Assembly (NCBI RefSeq): GCF_001761365.1
Contig: NZ_CP017477.1
Location: 3,462,001-3,526,000, forward strand
DNA length: 64,000 nt
Direction of reading: 5' to 3'
From: Polaribacter vadi
Lineage (GTDB): Bacteria; Bacteroidota; Bacteroidia; Flavobacteriales; Flavobacteriaceae
This document shows, piece by piece, positions 7,875 through 16,847 of this stretch. The translations under genes were made by a program, and so were the position numbers. The first letter of the stretch is position 1, and each line of letters starts with the position of its first letter. The notes below the pieces were generated by a model, which ran no database searches, was not told where the DNA came from, and worked only from the letters and a program-made list of their open reading frames with translations.

Positions 7875-8150
7875 TTAAATGTCATAACCGTTCACAACGT
7901 CAATCAGGTCGTTTTTTAACCATTCAGAATACTTGTCATCTAACATTTCAATCTCGGATTCTACAGCATTTTCAAGTTCTTGCCCTGTTTTTCCTTTTTG
8001 CAATTCTAATATTTCAATTTGTCTTTTTAGTATTGAATCTAATTTGTAGCTATTCATAAGAGAATCAGCTTTTAATTCTAATAGAAAAGTAGCTATGTCA
8101 ATTTTAAATTCAGGATTATTTAATGAGTTTTTTATATCGTCAAAGTTCAT
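7875..8150 (-). CDS. Hypothetical protein, 91 aa
   Basis: I do not recognise a family. The protein is small, acidic and helical, with a heptad-like central region (LDSILKRQIEILELQKGK) and an acidic end (DDKYSEWLKNDLIDVVNGYD). It has no signal peptide or membrane segment. It sits between the SDR gene and the DUF4365-TPR gene, each side separated by an AT-rich spacer with a repeat-like element, which suggests acquired accessory DNA. It could be a partner of the DUF4365 protein, but the 160-base gap with a terminator between them argues for independent expression. Confidence 0.55.
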   Translation of the reverse strand: MNFDDIKNSLNNPEFKIDIATFLLELKADSLMNSYKLDSILKRQIEILELQKGKTGQELENAVESEIEMLDDKYSEWLKNDLIDVVNGYDI

Positions 8151-8171
8151 AGTGTTGAGTGATTTTAAATT

Positions 8172-8306
8172 GTTGGCAACGTTTTTGTATCTGGTTTGTT
8201 GCGTGGTTTAACCACCTAATTTAGCAAATAAAACATAGATATAAAAAGTCCAAGAGGACTTTTGTAAGTAGGCTAGAACCAGCAATTAATTTTATACGGC
8301 TTAAGT
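8172..8306. repeat. Structured intergenic element between accessory genes
   Basis: A 135-bp non-coding segment begins GTTGGCAACGTTTTTGTAT and ends CAATTAATTTTATACGGC. It contains the interrupted palindrome GTGGTT-T-AACCAC (8203-8215) and a terminator-like hairpin AAAAGTCC/GGACTTTT (8244-8263). I recall similar GTTGGCAACG...TTATACG elements beside single accessory genes in Flavobacteriaceae. That is memory, not a search. The layout recalls cassette recombination sites, but no integrase is present. Confidence 0.4.
8243..8264 (-). terminator. Terminator of the DUF4365-TPR gene
   Basis: Stem AAAAGTCC (8244-8251) with GGACTTTT (8256-8263) and an AAGA loop. On the minus strand it ends in TTTTTAT about 50 bases after the gene's stop. 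Confidence 0.6.
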
Positions 8307-8311
8307 TTTTT

Positions 8312-10210
8312 TTATAATTCAATTATTTTAACATCATCTTCTTCCCAAAATCTCAATTCCATTGGGTATTCTTTAGGTGTTTTTATTAGTTCCTCGACAT
8401 AATTAATAAATTTCTCTCCTTTGAAATCATCATACTCTTCTAATTCAATCATATCTTGTAAATCTGAAAGAAATTCTTCTCTACAATAGAAATATGCAGT
8501 ATTCACGATATCATTTAACAAACCTAAAGGTGAACCTTCATATGTCGTTAATATTGATACATATGACCATATTTTTGAATCAAATCTTACTAATACAGCT
8601 TGCATTAAAGAAGATAAAAAAAGCATAGTTAAATCTTCACTTTTCAAGAATAGCGTTGAATAATAACTCCAAATAATTGGATTAAGAGCATCAATTTTAA
8701 TTAACTCATCAAGTTTATCTGAATTGTGCAGTTGTTTCTTATCAATATTTTTTAAAATTCCTAATAGTTTCTTTGGATTTCTTTTTTGAGCCTTTGTTTC
8801 TATAATCTCAATCAATGCTTTACAGATTGTAAACTTTAAAGAAAATTCGTATTTGTCGTGTTTTTGATAAGCGTTTTTAACTAAAAAATCATCAAAATAA
8901 TTTAAAGCTTTTTCATAATTTCCCGAATAGAATTCTGCGTCACCAATTGTCGCTAAAAGAAAAACATTTTCAGGTTCTAATACATTTGCTTTTTTATAGA
9001 GTTTTGCACTTAATCTGAAAAAATCTAGTTCAAATAAAATCCCTCCTAATTCACGACAGAAATATCCTTTTTTCAAGTAATTATTTTCTGTTTTATAAGC
9101 TTTATTGTAGTAATGTAATGCTTTATCATACAGTTTTATACCTCTATAATATCCTCCGAAATTATAATAAGAAGTAGCTAATGAAGTATAATTTTCTAAT
9201 TCTAAACCAATATCTATTATTTGGTTAAAATATGATTCAACTCTCTCTTTAGAAATAACATTTCTACTTGATAGGAATATAATAGTTTGGATTATTGTAG
9301 CCGATATTGAATTGCCAGATTTAAAGACGTGTTCAACTACTTCTTTTGTAAAATGATTACCACTTTCACTTGCTATTAATTTTGGCATTAAATAGTCCAA
9401 CATTCCAGGATGATTGATTACTTCATGCAGAAGTTCGTGGTCATTTATGAATTTGAATAACTCAACATCTTTGTCTGTTTGAAATACTATAAGTATTAAG
9501 CAACTTTTAAAGGCTTTAAATATTAGTTCCTCATTGTCTAGGTCTCCTTTTTTATACCCAATTGAACCTCCAAAAGAACCAGAAAGGTTTAAAACAATTC
9601 GGTTTTCTAATAAGTTTATTTCAATATTAGCCAAGTTTCTATCTCTTGTGATTTCAATTAATGCAATATTTTTTGAAATTTTTGAGGATAATTTTCTAAC
9701 AGTTTTATCAGGTGCATTGATGTTATTTAAAAAACCTTTAATTGGAAAAGAAAATGAATTATTGCTAAATCTAATTTTACTTTTTAGAAATGAAATTATT
9801 TGACAAGTTGAGTCTTTAGACCATAAATGATAATCTTGAAACTCAATGTTAAAACTTTTCTTTTCAGAACTAGAAGAAAGGTAAGCGTGACGCTTAATCC
9901 AATCAAAATAAAAAGTTCTACTATTTGAATTATATCTAAAAAGAGCTACTGGTAAATCATAAGATGCTAGTTGTCTTATTTTAGCAATAGGCATTCTTAT
10001 AGATTTATGGTCTTTTAACTTCTCACTATCTGTCGCTTTTAATTGAACCCAAAATACTATACCTGTATATTCTCCTTTAGAAGTGAAAATTTCAATCTCT
10101 AGATCAATTCCATAATCTTTAGGTTTTTCTCGAATAACCCATTCATTCGGAAGTGTTCTTTTAAGTTCAAATAAACTCTCTTCTTCTAGTATGTGTGTCC
10201 GACTTCTCAA
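8312..10210 (-). CDS. DUF4365 (PD-(D/E)XK-like) domain protein with TPR repeats
   Basis: The protein has 632 residues. Residues 1 to about 120 match the DUF4365 pattern: WVIREKPKDYGIDLEIEIF, then GIVFWVQLKAT. Asp36, Glu38 or Glu40, and Gln56-x-Lys58 fit the catalytic core of a restriction-endonuclease-like fold. The region from about 330 to 470 contains TPR-like helices (YYNFGGYYRGIKLYDKALHYY, ATIGDAEFYSGNYEKALNYF). No helicase, methylase or protease is adjacent. DUF4365 proteins are often found in accessory and defence-like settings; a nuclease or defence role here is inference. It is flanked by the element at 8172 and an empty AT-rich spacer, consistent with horizontal gain. Confidence 0.7.
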   Translation of the reverse strand: MRSRTHILEEESLFELKRTLPNEWVIREKPKDYGIDLEIEIFTSKGEYTGIVFWVQLKATDSEKLKDHKSIRMPIAKIRQLASYDLPVALFRYNSNSRTFYFDWIKRHAYLSSSSEKKSFNIEFQDYHLWSKDSTCQIISFLKSKIRFSNNSFSFPIKGFLNNINAPDKTVRKLSSKISKNIALIEITRDRNLANIEINLLENRIVLNLSGSFGGSIGYKKGDLDNEELIFKAFKSCLILIVFQTDKDVELFKFINDHELLHEVINHPGMLDYLMPKLIASESGNHFTKEVVEHVFKSGNSISATIIQTIIFLSSRNVISKERVESYFNQIIDIGLELENYTSLATSYYNFGGYYRGIKLYDKALHYYNKAYKTENNYLKKGYFCRELGGILFELDFFRLSAKLYKKANVLEPENVFLLATIGDAEFYSGNYEKALNYFDDFLVKNAYQKHDKYEFSLKFTICKALIEIIETKAQKRNPKKLLGILKNIDKKQLHNSDKLDELIKIDALNPIIWSYYSTLFLKSEDLTMLFLSSLMQAVLVRFDSKIWSYVSILTTYEGSPLGLLNDIVNTAYFYCREEFLSDLQDMIELEEYDDFKGEKFINYVEELIKTPKEYPMELRFWEEDDVKIIEL

Positions 10211-10395
10211 TATTTTTTATCTGATAAATGTTAATTATTGTTACTATGCTTAAATTGTTTACAGCTCGTTATATAATAACTTTTATTACGCATATCCTGT
10301 AAAATTAACATGATATGATACTATATATATTACTGTTATTCTGTAAATATAACAATTTTATAAATCAATGAACTATTTTAAACGTACTCTAAAAA
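10211..10395. other. AT-rich spacer upstream of the DUF4365-TPR gene
   Basis: About 185 bases with no gene, no clear hairpin and no obvious promoter box. It lies between the divergent-looking accessory gene and the hppA terminator, and I see nothing else in it. Confidence 0.4.
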
Positions 10396-10432
10396 CCAAA
10401 AAAAACCTATTAAGTTATCAGCTTAATAGGTT
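10396..10432 (-). terminator. Terminator of hppA
   Basis: AACCTATTAAG (10404-10414) and CTTAATAGGTT (10422-10432) form an 11-bp stem. On the minus strand it is followed by a run of T residues. Confidence 0.85.
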
Positions 10433-10456
10433 ATCATTTTTAAAAAGTAAAACTTA

Positions 10457-12742
10457 CTATTTCAAAGTAACTACTTTTGTTTTTGCAGCTAATGTGTTGT
10501 CCACTTTTTTAACAGCAACTTTAATTTCTTTTTTAGTTTCATCTGTTTTGGCAGTTTCTGCATCTGCATGTCCACCTAAAATTGGTGCAATTACCAAACC
10601 AATTAAACAAGTAAGTTTAATTAAAATATTCATAGATGGGCCAGAAGTATCTTTAAAAGGATCTCCAACAGTATCTCCAGTTACAGCAGCTTTATGCGCT
10701 TCAGAACCTTTATACGTCATTACTCCATCAATCTCTACACCAGCTTCGAAAGATTTTTTTGCATTGTCCCAAGCTCCACCAGCATTATTTTGGAAAATAG
10801 CCCAAAGAACTCCAGATACAGTAACACCAGCCATATAACCACCTAACATTTCTGCAATTGCTAAATGATCCATTCCAAAAATCATTGGAACAAAAGCAAT
10901 TATTAAAGGAAAACCAATGGTTAATAAGCCAGGTAACATCATTTCTTTTAAAGAAGCTTCCGTAGAAATTGCGACACATTTGTCATATTCAGGTTTCCCT
11001 GTTCCTTCCATAATTCCAGGAATATCTCTAAATTGTCTTCTAACCTCTTGTACCATTTCCATGGCTGCTTTTCCAACAGCGTTCATTGCTAAAGCAGAAA
11101 ATACAACAGGAACCATTCCACCAACAAAAAGCATTGCTAAAACTGGCGCTTTAAAAATGTTAATTCCGTCAATACCTGTAAAAGTAACATAAGCAGCAAA
11201 AAGTGCTAAGGATGTTAATGCTGCAGAAGCAATTGCAAAACCTTTACCAGTTGCAGCAGTTGTGTTTCCAACAGCATCTAAAATATCTGTACGTTCTCTA
11301 ACAATTGGTTCTTGTTCGCTCATTTCTGCAATACCACCTGCGTTATCTGCAATAGGTCCAAAAGCATCAATTGCTAACTGCATAGCAGTTGTAGCCATCA
11401 TTGCAGAAGCTGCTAAAGCAACTCCATAAAAACCTGCAAAAGCATAAGAAGCCCAAATTGCCCCAGCAAATAATAATACTGATGGAAAAGTAGAAATCAT
11501 ACCAGTTGCTAAACCAGCAATAATGTTGGTTCCTGCTCCAGTTGATGATTGTTGAACTATTTTTAAAATTGGAGATTTCCCTAAACCTGTATAATATTCA
11601 GTTACAGAAGAAATTACTGCTCCAACTACTAAACCTACTAAAGTTGCATAAAATACTCTCATTGAAGAGATTTCTTGTAAACCTTCTCCAAAGAATTCCA
11701 TTTGCATGGTTTCTGGCAACATCCAAGTTACTAAGCCAAGACAAGCTCCTGCAACTAAAATAATAGAAGTCCAGTTTCCTTTATTTAAAGCGCTCATTAC
11801 TTGATTTTCTTTAGCACTATTATCGCTAATTTTTACTAGTAAAGTTCCAATAATAGAAATAATGATTCCAACTCCAGCAATAGACATTGGTAATAAAATA
11901 GGACCAATTCCGCCAAAAGCATCATCAATAGCACCTCCCATATCTTTAATAATATAGTTTCCTAAAACCATGGCAGCCAAAACTGTGGCAACATAAGAAC
12001 CAAATAAATCTGCTCCCATTCCTGCAACATCACCTACATTATCACCCACATTATCTGCAATTGTAGCAGGATTTCTTGGGTCATCTTCAGGAATACCAGC
12101 CTCTACTTTACCCACTAAATCTGCACCAACATCTGCTGCTTTTGTGTAGATTCCTCCACCAACTCTAGCAAATAAAGCAATAGATTCTGCTCCTAAAGAA
12201 AAACCAGCTAAGGTTTCAAGAACAATCGTCATTTTATCAACAGAAAAAACACCTTCTGCACCATCCATAAAGTAGTTGTAAAATATAATAAAAAATATTG
12301 TTAACCCTAAAACAGCCAAACCAGCAACTCCAAGACCCATTACAGTTCCACCTCCAAAAGATACTTTTAAAGCATTTGGTAAACTTGTTTTGGCAGCTTG
12401 TGTAGTTCTAACATTGGTTTTTGTGGCAATTTTCATTCCTATATTTCCTGCGAAAGCAGAAAAAACAGCTCCAAAAATAAAAGCGATTACAATTAGCCAG
12501 TGAGTTGTTGGTACTATAAAAGATACAGCTGCTAAAGCAACACTTACGATTATCACAAAAATGGCAAGTAGTTTATATTCAGCACTTAAAAATGCGAGTG
12601 CACCTTCGTAAATATAATCTGAAATTTCTTTCATTTTACCATCTCCTGCATCTTGTTTCATTACCCAAGATTTCTTAACCCACATATAGATTAAGCCTAA
12701 AACTGCCATTACAATTGGCATGTAAATCATCATTGATTCCAT
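10457..12742 (-). CDS. hppA: K+-dependent sodium- or proton-pumping membrane pyrophosphatase
   Basis: The protein has 761 residues with about 16 hydrophobic segments. It carries the invariant core [20 protein letters not shown], then [20 protein letters not shown], and a second acidic site [17 protein letters not shown], which bind PPi and Mg. [10 protein letters not shown] has Ala where K+-independent enzymes have Lys, so it should be K+-dependent. Whether it moves Na+, H+ or both cannot be told. The C-terminal tail beyond about 720 ([20 protein letters not shown]) is a charged extension. It is followed upstream by soluble ppa on the same strand, with a terminator between. Confidence 0.95.
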   Translation of the reverse strand: MESMMIYMPIVMAVLGLIYMWVKKSWVMKQDAGDGKMKEISDYIYEGALAFLSAEYKLLAIFVIIVSVALAAVSFIVPTTHWLIVIAFIFGAVFSAFAGNIGMKIATKTNVRTTQAAKTSLPNALKVSFGGGTVMGLGVAGLAVLGLTIFFIIFYNYFMDGAEGVFSVDKMTIVLETLAGFSLGAESIALFARVGGGIYTKAADVGADLVGKVEAGIPEDDPRNPATIADNVGDNVGDVAGMGADLFGSYVATVLAAMVLGNYIIKDMGGAIDDAFGGIGPILLPMSIAGVGIIISIIGTLLVKISDNSAKENQVMSALNKGNWTSIILVAGACLGLVTWMLPETMQMEFFGEGLQEISSMRVFYATLVGLVVGAVISSVTEYYTGLGKSPILKIVQQSSTGAGTNIIAGLATGMISTFPSVLLFAGAIWASYAFAGFYGVALAASAMMATTAMQLAIDAFGPIADNAGGIAEMSEQEPIVRERTDILDAVGNTTAATGKGFAIASAALTSLALFAAYVTFTGIDGINIFKAPVLAMLFVGGMVPVVFSALAMNAVGKAAMEMVQEVRRQFRDIPGIMEGTGKPEYDKCVAISTEASLKEMMLPGLLTIGFPLIIAFVPMIFGMDHLAIAEMLGGYMAGVTVSGVLWAIFQNNAGGAWDNAKKSFEAGVEIDGVMTYKGSEAHKAAVTGDTVGDPFKDTSGPSMNILIKLTCLIGLVIAPILGGHADAETAKTDETKKEIKVAVKKVDNTLAAKTKVVTLK

Positions 12743-12796
12743 AAATATTATTAATTTGATTAGTTTAAAACGGATGCTAAAGTATGAAAATCAGAA

Positions 12797-12835
12797 TAAA
12801 AAAAAACCTCTTAAAAGGTTTAATTTTAAGAGGTT
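12797..12835 (-). terminator. Terminator of ppa
   Basis: Stem AACCTCTTAAAA (12805-12816) with TTTTAAGAGGTT (12824-12835), then a T run on the minus strand. It separates ppa from hppA although the two are adjacent. Confidence 0.85.
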
Positions 12836-12859
12836 GATAAAATAGTGCTGTAAATTTTA

Positions 12860-13387
12860 TTATATCTTGAATTTATCAGTCTTTTTATAATCACTTTCTT
12901 GGTATCTTTTTACAGACTCATGAAAAATATTAATAGCCTCTTCTGCATTTCCCCAACCACCAACATCAACTTTTTTCTTTTCTAAATCTTTGTAAACTTT
13001 AAAAAAGTGCTCAATTTCTTTTAATCTATGAGGATTTAAGTCAGAAATGTCATTGTTATTAGTCCAAATAGGGTCAGAAACAGGTACACAAATAATTTTT
13101 TCATCTGGGCCTTTTTCATCTGTCATGTGGAAAACTCCAATTGGTTTTACTTCGCTAACACACATTGGGAAAGTTGGTTCATGACCTAATACTAAAACAT
13201 CTAAAGGATCATCATCTAAAGCTAAAGTTTCAGGAATAAAACCATAATCTCCAGGGTACATCATAGAAGAGAATAACATTCTATCAAAACGGATTTTGTG
13301 TAAATCAAAATCGTATTCGTATTTATTTCTACTTCCTTTAGGTATTTCTATTAAAACATCAAAAGTTATTACTTTTTTATCGCTCAT
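12860..13387 (-). CDS. ppa: Soluble family I inorganic pyrophosphatase
   Basis: The protein has 175 residues, the normal size for bacterial family I enzymes. Motifs include EIPKGSRNKYEYD, YPGDYGFIPETLALDDDPLDVLV (contains the DxDPxD metal site) and VGGWGNAEEA near the end. It hydrolyses cytoplasmic PPi to phosphate, pulling biosynthetic reactions forward. Its neighbour hppA uses the same PPi to pump ions, so the two compete for one substrate. Each has its own terminator, so they are likely regulated separately. Confidence 0.95.
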   Translation of the reverse strand: MSDKKVITFDVLIEIPKGSRNKYEYDFDLHKIRFDRMLFSSMMYPGDYGFIPETLALDDDPLDVLVLGHEPTFPMCVSEVKPIGVFHMTDEKGPDEKIICVPVSDPIWTNNNDISDLNPHRLKEIEHFFKVYKDLEKKKVDVGGWGNAEEAINIFHESVKRYQESDYKKTDKFKI

Positions 13388-13509
13388 AATTAATATTTAT
13401 ATTTTCTATAGTTTTGCAAAAATACTGAATTATTGAGTTTTTAAAAGAATATTTTACGCAAAGGTTTTCGACTTTTGTTAAATTTAGAAGAGAAAGTTGC
13501 TTAAAACAT

Positions 13510-13543
13510 AAAATCCTCTTTGAAATGAATCAAAAAGGATTTT
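13510..13543 (-). terminator. Hairpin after pdhB
   Basis: AAAATCCTCTTTGA (13510-13523) pairs with TCAAAAAGGATTTT (13530-13543) with one mismatch. The T run is modest. It lies 25 bases past the pdhB stop. Confidence 0.6.
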
Positions 13544-13567
13544 TATATGAAAATAAAAAAAGGATTT

Positions 13568-14551
13568 TTAGCTTTTAATATACATCACTTCTTTTACTGC
13601 TTTTACAACATCGCTTGCATTAGGAATCCACTTCTCAAATAAAACAGGAGAATATGGAGCAGGAGTATCTGCAGTATTTATTCTTTTAATTGGTGCATCT
13701 AAATAATCGAATGCTTCTTCTTGAATTCTATAGGTAATTTCTGTTGAAACATTTCCAAAAGGCCAAGCTTCTTCTAAAATTACTAATCTATTTGTTTTCT
13801 TTACTGATTTTAAGATGGCATCATGATCCATAGGTCTTACCGTTCTTAAATCGATAATTTCTATAGAAATACCTTCTTTTTCTAATTCTTCAGCAGCTTT
13901 GTAAGCTTCTTTTATAATTTTTCCAAAAGATACTACAGTAACGTCTGTACCTTCTCTTTTAATGTCTGCAACTCCAATAGGTATAATGTATTCTCCTTCA
14001 GGAATTTCCATTTTATCACCATACATTTGCTCAGATTCCATAAAAATAACTGGATCATCATCTCTAATTGCAGCTTTTAACAAACCTTTTGCATCATAAG
14101 GATTTGATGGTACAATTACTTTTAAACCTGGTGTGTTTGCAAACCAGTTTTCAAAAGCTTGTGAGTGTGTTGCACCTAATTGACCTGCAGAAGCTGTTGG
14201 ACCTCTAAAAACAATTGGGCAATTGAATTGACCACCAGACATTTGTCTAATCTTTGCAGCGTTATTTATAATTTGATCAATACCAACTAAAGAGAAGTTA
14301 AAGGTCATATACTCTACAATTGGTCTGTTGCCATTCATAGCAGAACCAATAGCAATCCCTGCAAAACCTAATTCAGCAATAGGAGTATCAATAACTCTTT
14401 TTTCGCCAAATTCATCTAGCATTCCTTTGCTGGCTTTGTAAGCTCCATTATATTCTGCAACTTCTTCACCCATTAAATAAATGCTTTCGTCTCTACGCAT
14501 TTCTTCGCTCATTGCTTCGCAAATTGCTTCTCTGAATTGAACTGTTTTCAT
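13568..14551 (-). CDS. pdhB: Pyruvate dehydrogenase E1 component, beta subunit
   Basis: The protein has 327 residues. MKTVQFREAICEAMSEEM opens it. VIDTPIAELGFAGIAIGSA carries the Glu that activates thiamine diphosphate, and ILEEAWPFGNVSTEI and DTPAPYSPVLFEKW are typical of the transketolase C-terminal domain. By family it pairs with E1 alpha to decarboxylate pyruvate. E1 alpha and E2 are not adjacent, so the complex is encoded at dispersed loci. A branched-chain 2-oxoacid E1 beta is less likely but cannot be excluded. It is divergent from the membrane protein at 14650. Confidence 0.88.
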   Translation of the reverse strand: MKTVQFREAICEAMSEEMRRDESIYLMGEEVAEYNGAYKASKGMLDEFGEKRVIDTPIAELGFAGIAIGSAMNGNRPIVEYMTFNFSLVGIDQIINNAAKIRQMSGGQFNCPIVFRGPTASAGQLGATHSQAFENWFANTPGLKVIVPSNPYDAKGLLKAAIRDDDPVIFMESEQMYGDKMEIPEGEYIIPIGVADIKREGTDVTVVSFGKIIKEAYKAAEELEKEGISIEIIDLRTVRPMDHDAILKSVKKTNRLVILEEAWPFGNVSTEITYRIQEEAFDYLDAPIKRINTADTPAPYSPVLFEKWIPNASDVVKAVKEVMYIKS

Positions 14552-14649
14552 TGAATTTAAATTATTATTTATTTAAGTTGGACAAAAGTAATGAAATTAT
14601 GAATAAAAAAGGGGTACTTTTATTGCAAATTAAATGACTTTTGCTTGTT

Positions 14650-15789
14650 ATGAATGAATTATCTTTTTTTAAATATAAACATAAAGTTTTTTTTATTGTC
14701 TACTTATTTATAAACTCACTATTTGTATTAAAATATAGTACAAAGTATTATTTTATGCCAGTTGCATTAGTCTTTATACTTTATTTTGGTTTAACTTTTG
14801 GTGGTTTTTTTCTCATTTACAAAAAATATAGATTCATAAATAACTTAAAAAATTATAATTTTCTAATTTTGAGTTTTATGATCTTCTGTGTATTTTGTAT
14901 CATAAATTTTTATATTGATGGTACAACATTAAATACAGATAGGTGGTCTGCAATGCATGTAACAATAGAAAGTATCTTAAATGGAAAATATCCTTACGCT
15001 GAATTAGATCACTTGGGGCAAACATCTTCTAATTTGCCTGGTTTATTTTTTATTGGTTTGCCTTTTTATTTAATGGGTAATGTTGGCTTGTTGCAGCCCT
15101 TCATTTTTCTTATTTTAATGTTATTTGTTTTTTATTTAAAAATAGAAAAAAGCAATAAAATAGCTCTTCTTTTTTTTCTAGTATCATCTCCAGCTTATCT
15201 TTTTGAAATAATAGGAAAGAGTGATTTAATGAGTAATATATTTTTAGTGCTTTTATTTATATCATTATGGTCATCAAATTTTAAAAATAATATTTTTAAA
15301 AAAAGCATTTTGTTAGCATTTTTTACTGCGCTTTTTGTTTTAACTAGAGGAATTGTAGTAATACCTTTAACATTATTTTTGTTTTCTAAATTTTATATTT
15401 TAAATCTAAAATCTAAAACAAAATTTATTTTTTGGTTATTGGTATTTTTATTATTAATAGCTTCTATTGTATTAATTGATTTGCCAAGTTATGTTACTAT
15501 AAAAGAACATAATCCGTTTAATCATCAAACAGCATTTGCTCCAAAACCTTTAATTATAGCATCTTTATTAATTCCTTTTTTATTCTCATTTAGGGTTAAA
15601 GAAAGTGTTGATGTATTTCGGTTTTCATTCTATATAATTTCGGTCTTGATTATTGTAACATTTATTTTAAATTGGATGGAAGAAGGGTTTTATAATAATT
15701 TACATGGTAACTTATTTGATATAACATACTTAGGGATGATAATCCCTATCATCTTCTTTTATTACTCTGAAAAATTTAAGATGGAATAG
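14650..15789 (+). CDS. Polytopic membrane protein, GT-C glycosyltransferase-like
   Basis: About 379 residues from the ATG at 14650; the frame also opens at a TTG at 14641, which is less likely. It has about 9-10 hydrophobic segments. The first large loop contains DRWSAMHVTIESILNGKYPY and GQTSSNLPGLFFIGLPFYL, resembling the acidic extracytoplasmic loop of lipid-linked GT-C enzymes (ArnT, GT39, GT87 type). Substrate unknown, and no polyprenol-sugar genes are adjacent. The assignment rests on topology and the loop pattern, so it is tentative. The palindrome at 15860 may act as its terminator. Confidence 0.55.
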   Translation: MNELSFFKYKHKVFFIVYLFINSLFVLKYSTKYYFMPVALVFILYFGLTFGGFFLIYKKYRFINNLKNYNFLILSFMIFCVFCIINFYIDGTTLNTDRWSAMHVTIESILNGKYPYAELDHLGQTSSNLPGLFFIGLPFYLMGNVGLLQPFIFLILMLFVFYLKIEKSNKIALLFFLVSSPAYLFEIIGKSDLMSNIFLVLLFISLWSSNFKNNIFKKSILLAFFTALFVLTRGIVVIPLTLFLFSKFYILNLKSKTKFIFWLLVFLLLIASIVLIDLPSYVTIKEHNPFNHQTAFAPKPLIIASLLIPFLFSFRVKESVDVFRFSFYIISVLIIVTFILNWMEEGFYNNLHGNLFDITYLGMIIPIIFFYYSEKFKME

Positions 15790-15859
15790 TTTTATAAGTT
15801 TGATAATTTTTTCTGTAAATAATTTCTCAATCGTTTTCGCAAATTGTTAAATAAATAAA

Positions 15860-15887
15860 AAATACTATGCGTGCATAGTATTTTTTT
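15860..15887 (+). promoter_or_regulatory. Long palindrome upstream of etfB: operator and/or terminator
   Basis: The arms AAATACTATGC (15860-15870) and GCATAGTATTT (15873-15883) are perfect, with a 2-bp centre, then a T run to 15887. It sits just upstream of the etfB -7 box at 15899-15906. A 2-bp centre is typical of a dimeric repressor site such as TetR or MarR. As RNA it could also fold with a CGTG loop and terminate the upstream gene. Either or both roles are possible. Confidence 0.55.
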
Positions 15888-15898
15888 AAAAAAAGGTG

Positions 15899-15906
15899 TA
15901 ACTTTG
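15899..15906 (+). promoter_or_regulatory. -7 promoter box of etfB (TAACTTTG)
   Basis: Matches TAnnTTTG. It lies 29 bases upstream of the etfB start and 12 bases after the palindrome, with no clear TTTG -33 element. Confidence 0.6.
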
Positions 15907-15934
15907 TAATCAATAAAGCTTAAAAAACAGAATT

Positions 15935-16681
15935 ATGAAAATATTGGTTTGTATTAGTCACGTTCCTGATACCACTTCAAAAATTAATTTTACCGAAAAC
16001 GATACAAAGTTTGATACGAATGGAGTACAGTTTGTAATAAATCCTTATGATGAATTTAGCCTTACAAGAGCTATGTGGTTTAAGGAAAAACAAGGAGCAA
16101 CTGTAACTGTTGTAAATGTTGGAAATGCATCAACAGAGCCTACTTTACGTAAAGCTTTAGCGATTGGAGCAGATGATGCAATTCGTGTAAATATGGAAGC
16201 AGTAGATGGCTTGTCTGTTGCAAAACAATTAGCAGAAGTTGTAAAAAACGGAGGGTATGATTTAGTGTTGGCTGGAAGAGAATCTATCGATTATAATGGA
16301 GCTATGGTTCCTGGAATGTTATCTTCTTTAATAGATTTTAACTTTGTAAATGGTTGTATAGATTTAGAGGTTGATGGAACTTCTGTAACAGCTATTAGAG
16401 AAATTGATGGTGGAAACGAAACGTTAAGTACATCTTTACCTTTAGTTATTGGAGGTCAAAAAGGAATTGTAGAAGAAAAAGATTTACGTATTCCTAACAT
16501 GCGTGGAATTATGATGGCTCGTAAAAAACCTTTAAATGTGGTTGAACCTGTTGCTGCAGAAAATGCAACATCAATAACATCTTTTGAAAAACCAGCACCA
16601 AAAGGAACCGTTAAATTAATAGATGCAGATAATGTAGATGAGTTAATTGACTTATTACATAATGAAGCGAAAGTAATATAA
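15935..16681 (+). CDS. etfB: Electron transfer flavoprotein subunit beta
   Basis: The protein has 248 residues. MKILVCISHVPDTTSKINF, GAQ-like YDEFSLTRAMWFKE, ADDAIRVNM, LAGRESIDYNGAMVPGML and a C-terminal MMARKKPLNVVEP (the ETF-beta signature area) are visible. By family it binds AMP and, with EtfA, carries electrons from acyl-CoA dehydrogenases to the quinone pool via ETF-QO. The partner etfA follows after a 166-base spacer of AT-rich repeats, an unusually large gap for this pair. The upstream palindrome suggests repression control. Confidence 0.93.
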   Translation: MKILVCISHVPDTTSKINFTENDTKFDTNGVQFVINPYDEFSLTRAMWFKEKQGATVTVVNVGNASTEPTLRKALAIGADDAIRVNMEAVDGLSVAKQLAEVVKNGGYDLVLAGRESIDYNGAMVPGMLSSLIDFNFVNGCIDLEVDGTSVTAIREIDGGNETLSTSLPLVIGGQKGIVEEKDLRIPNMRGIMMARKKPLNVVEPVAAENATSITSFEKPAPKGTVKLIDADNVDELIDLLHNEAKVI

Positions 16682-16847
16682 AAAGGTGTAAATGTTTAAG
16701 CGTTTAATTGTGTAACTGTTTAGTTACAACTTAACAATTTCACGATTAAAGTTTTCAATAAAATAAAAATAATGTAAAATTGTTTGAAAGTGTAATTGTG
16801 CAAACAGTTCAACAATTAAACAGTTTAACAATTAAACAATATAAAAT
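16682..16847 (+). repeat. AT-rich TTAAAC-type interspersed repeat between etfB and etfA
   Basis: Non-coding spacer built from repeated units such as AACAATTAAACA and GTTTAATTGTG in both orientations. Similar units stand directly upstream of thyA (20037-20089), trpB (26783-26845), trpG (30866-30900) and obgE (50118-50207), always reaching to the start codon. It looks like a dispersed degenerate repeat family located in 5' leaders. Confidence 0.5.

Noticed and set aside
8172..8306. A CRISPR array or integron attachment array in the accessory islet
   Set aside because: There are no regularly spaced repeats and no integrase or cas gene; only one full element and a weak relative are visible.
10368..10838. 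A plus-strand frame of 156 codons over the end of hppA
   Set aside because: It is the antisense shadow of the conserved pyrophosphatase coding region.
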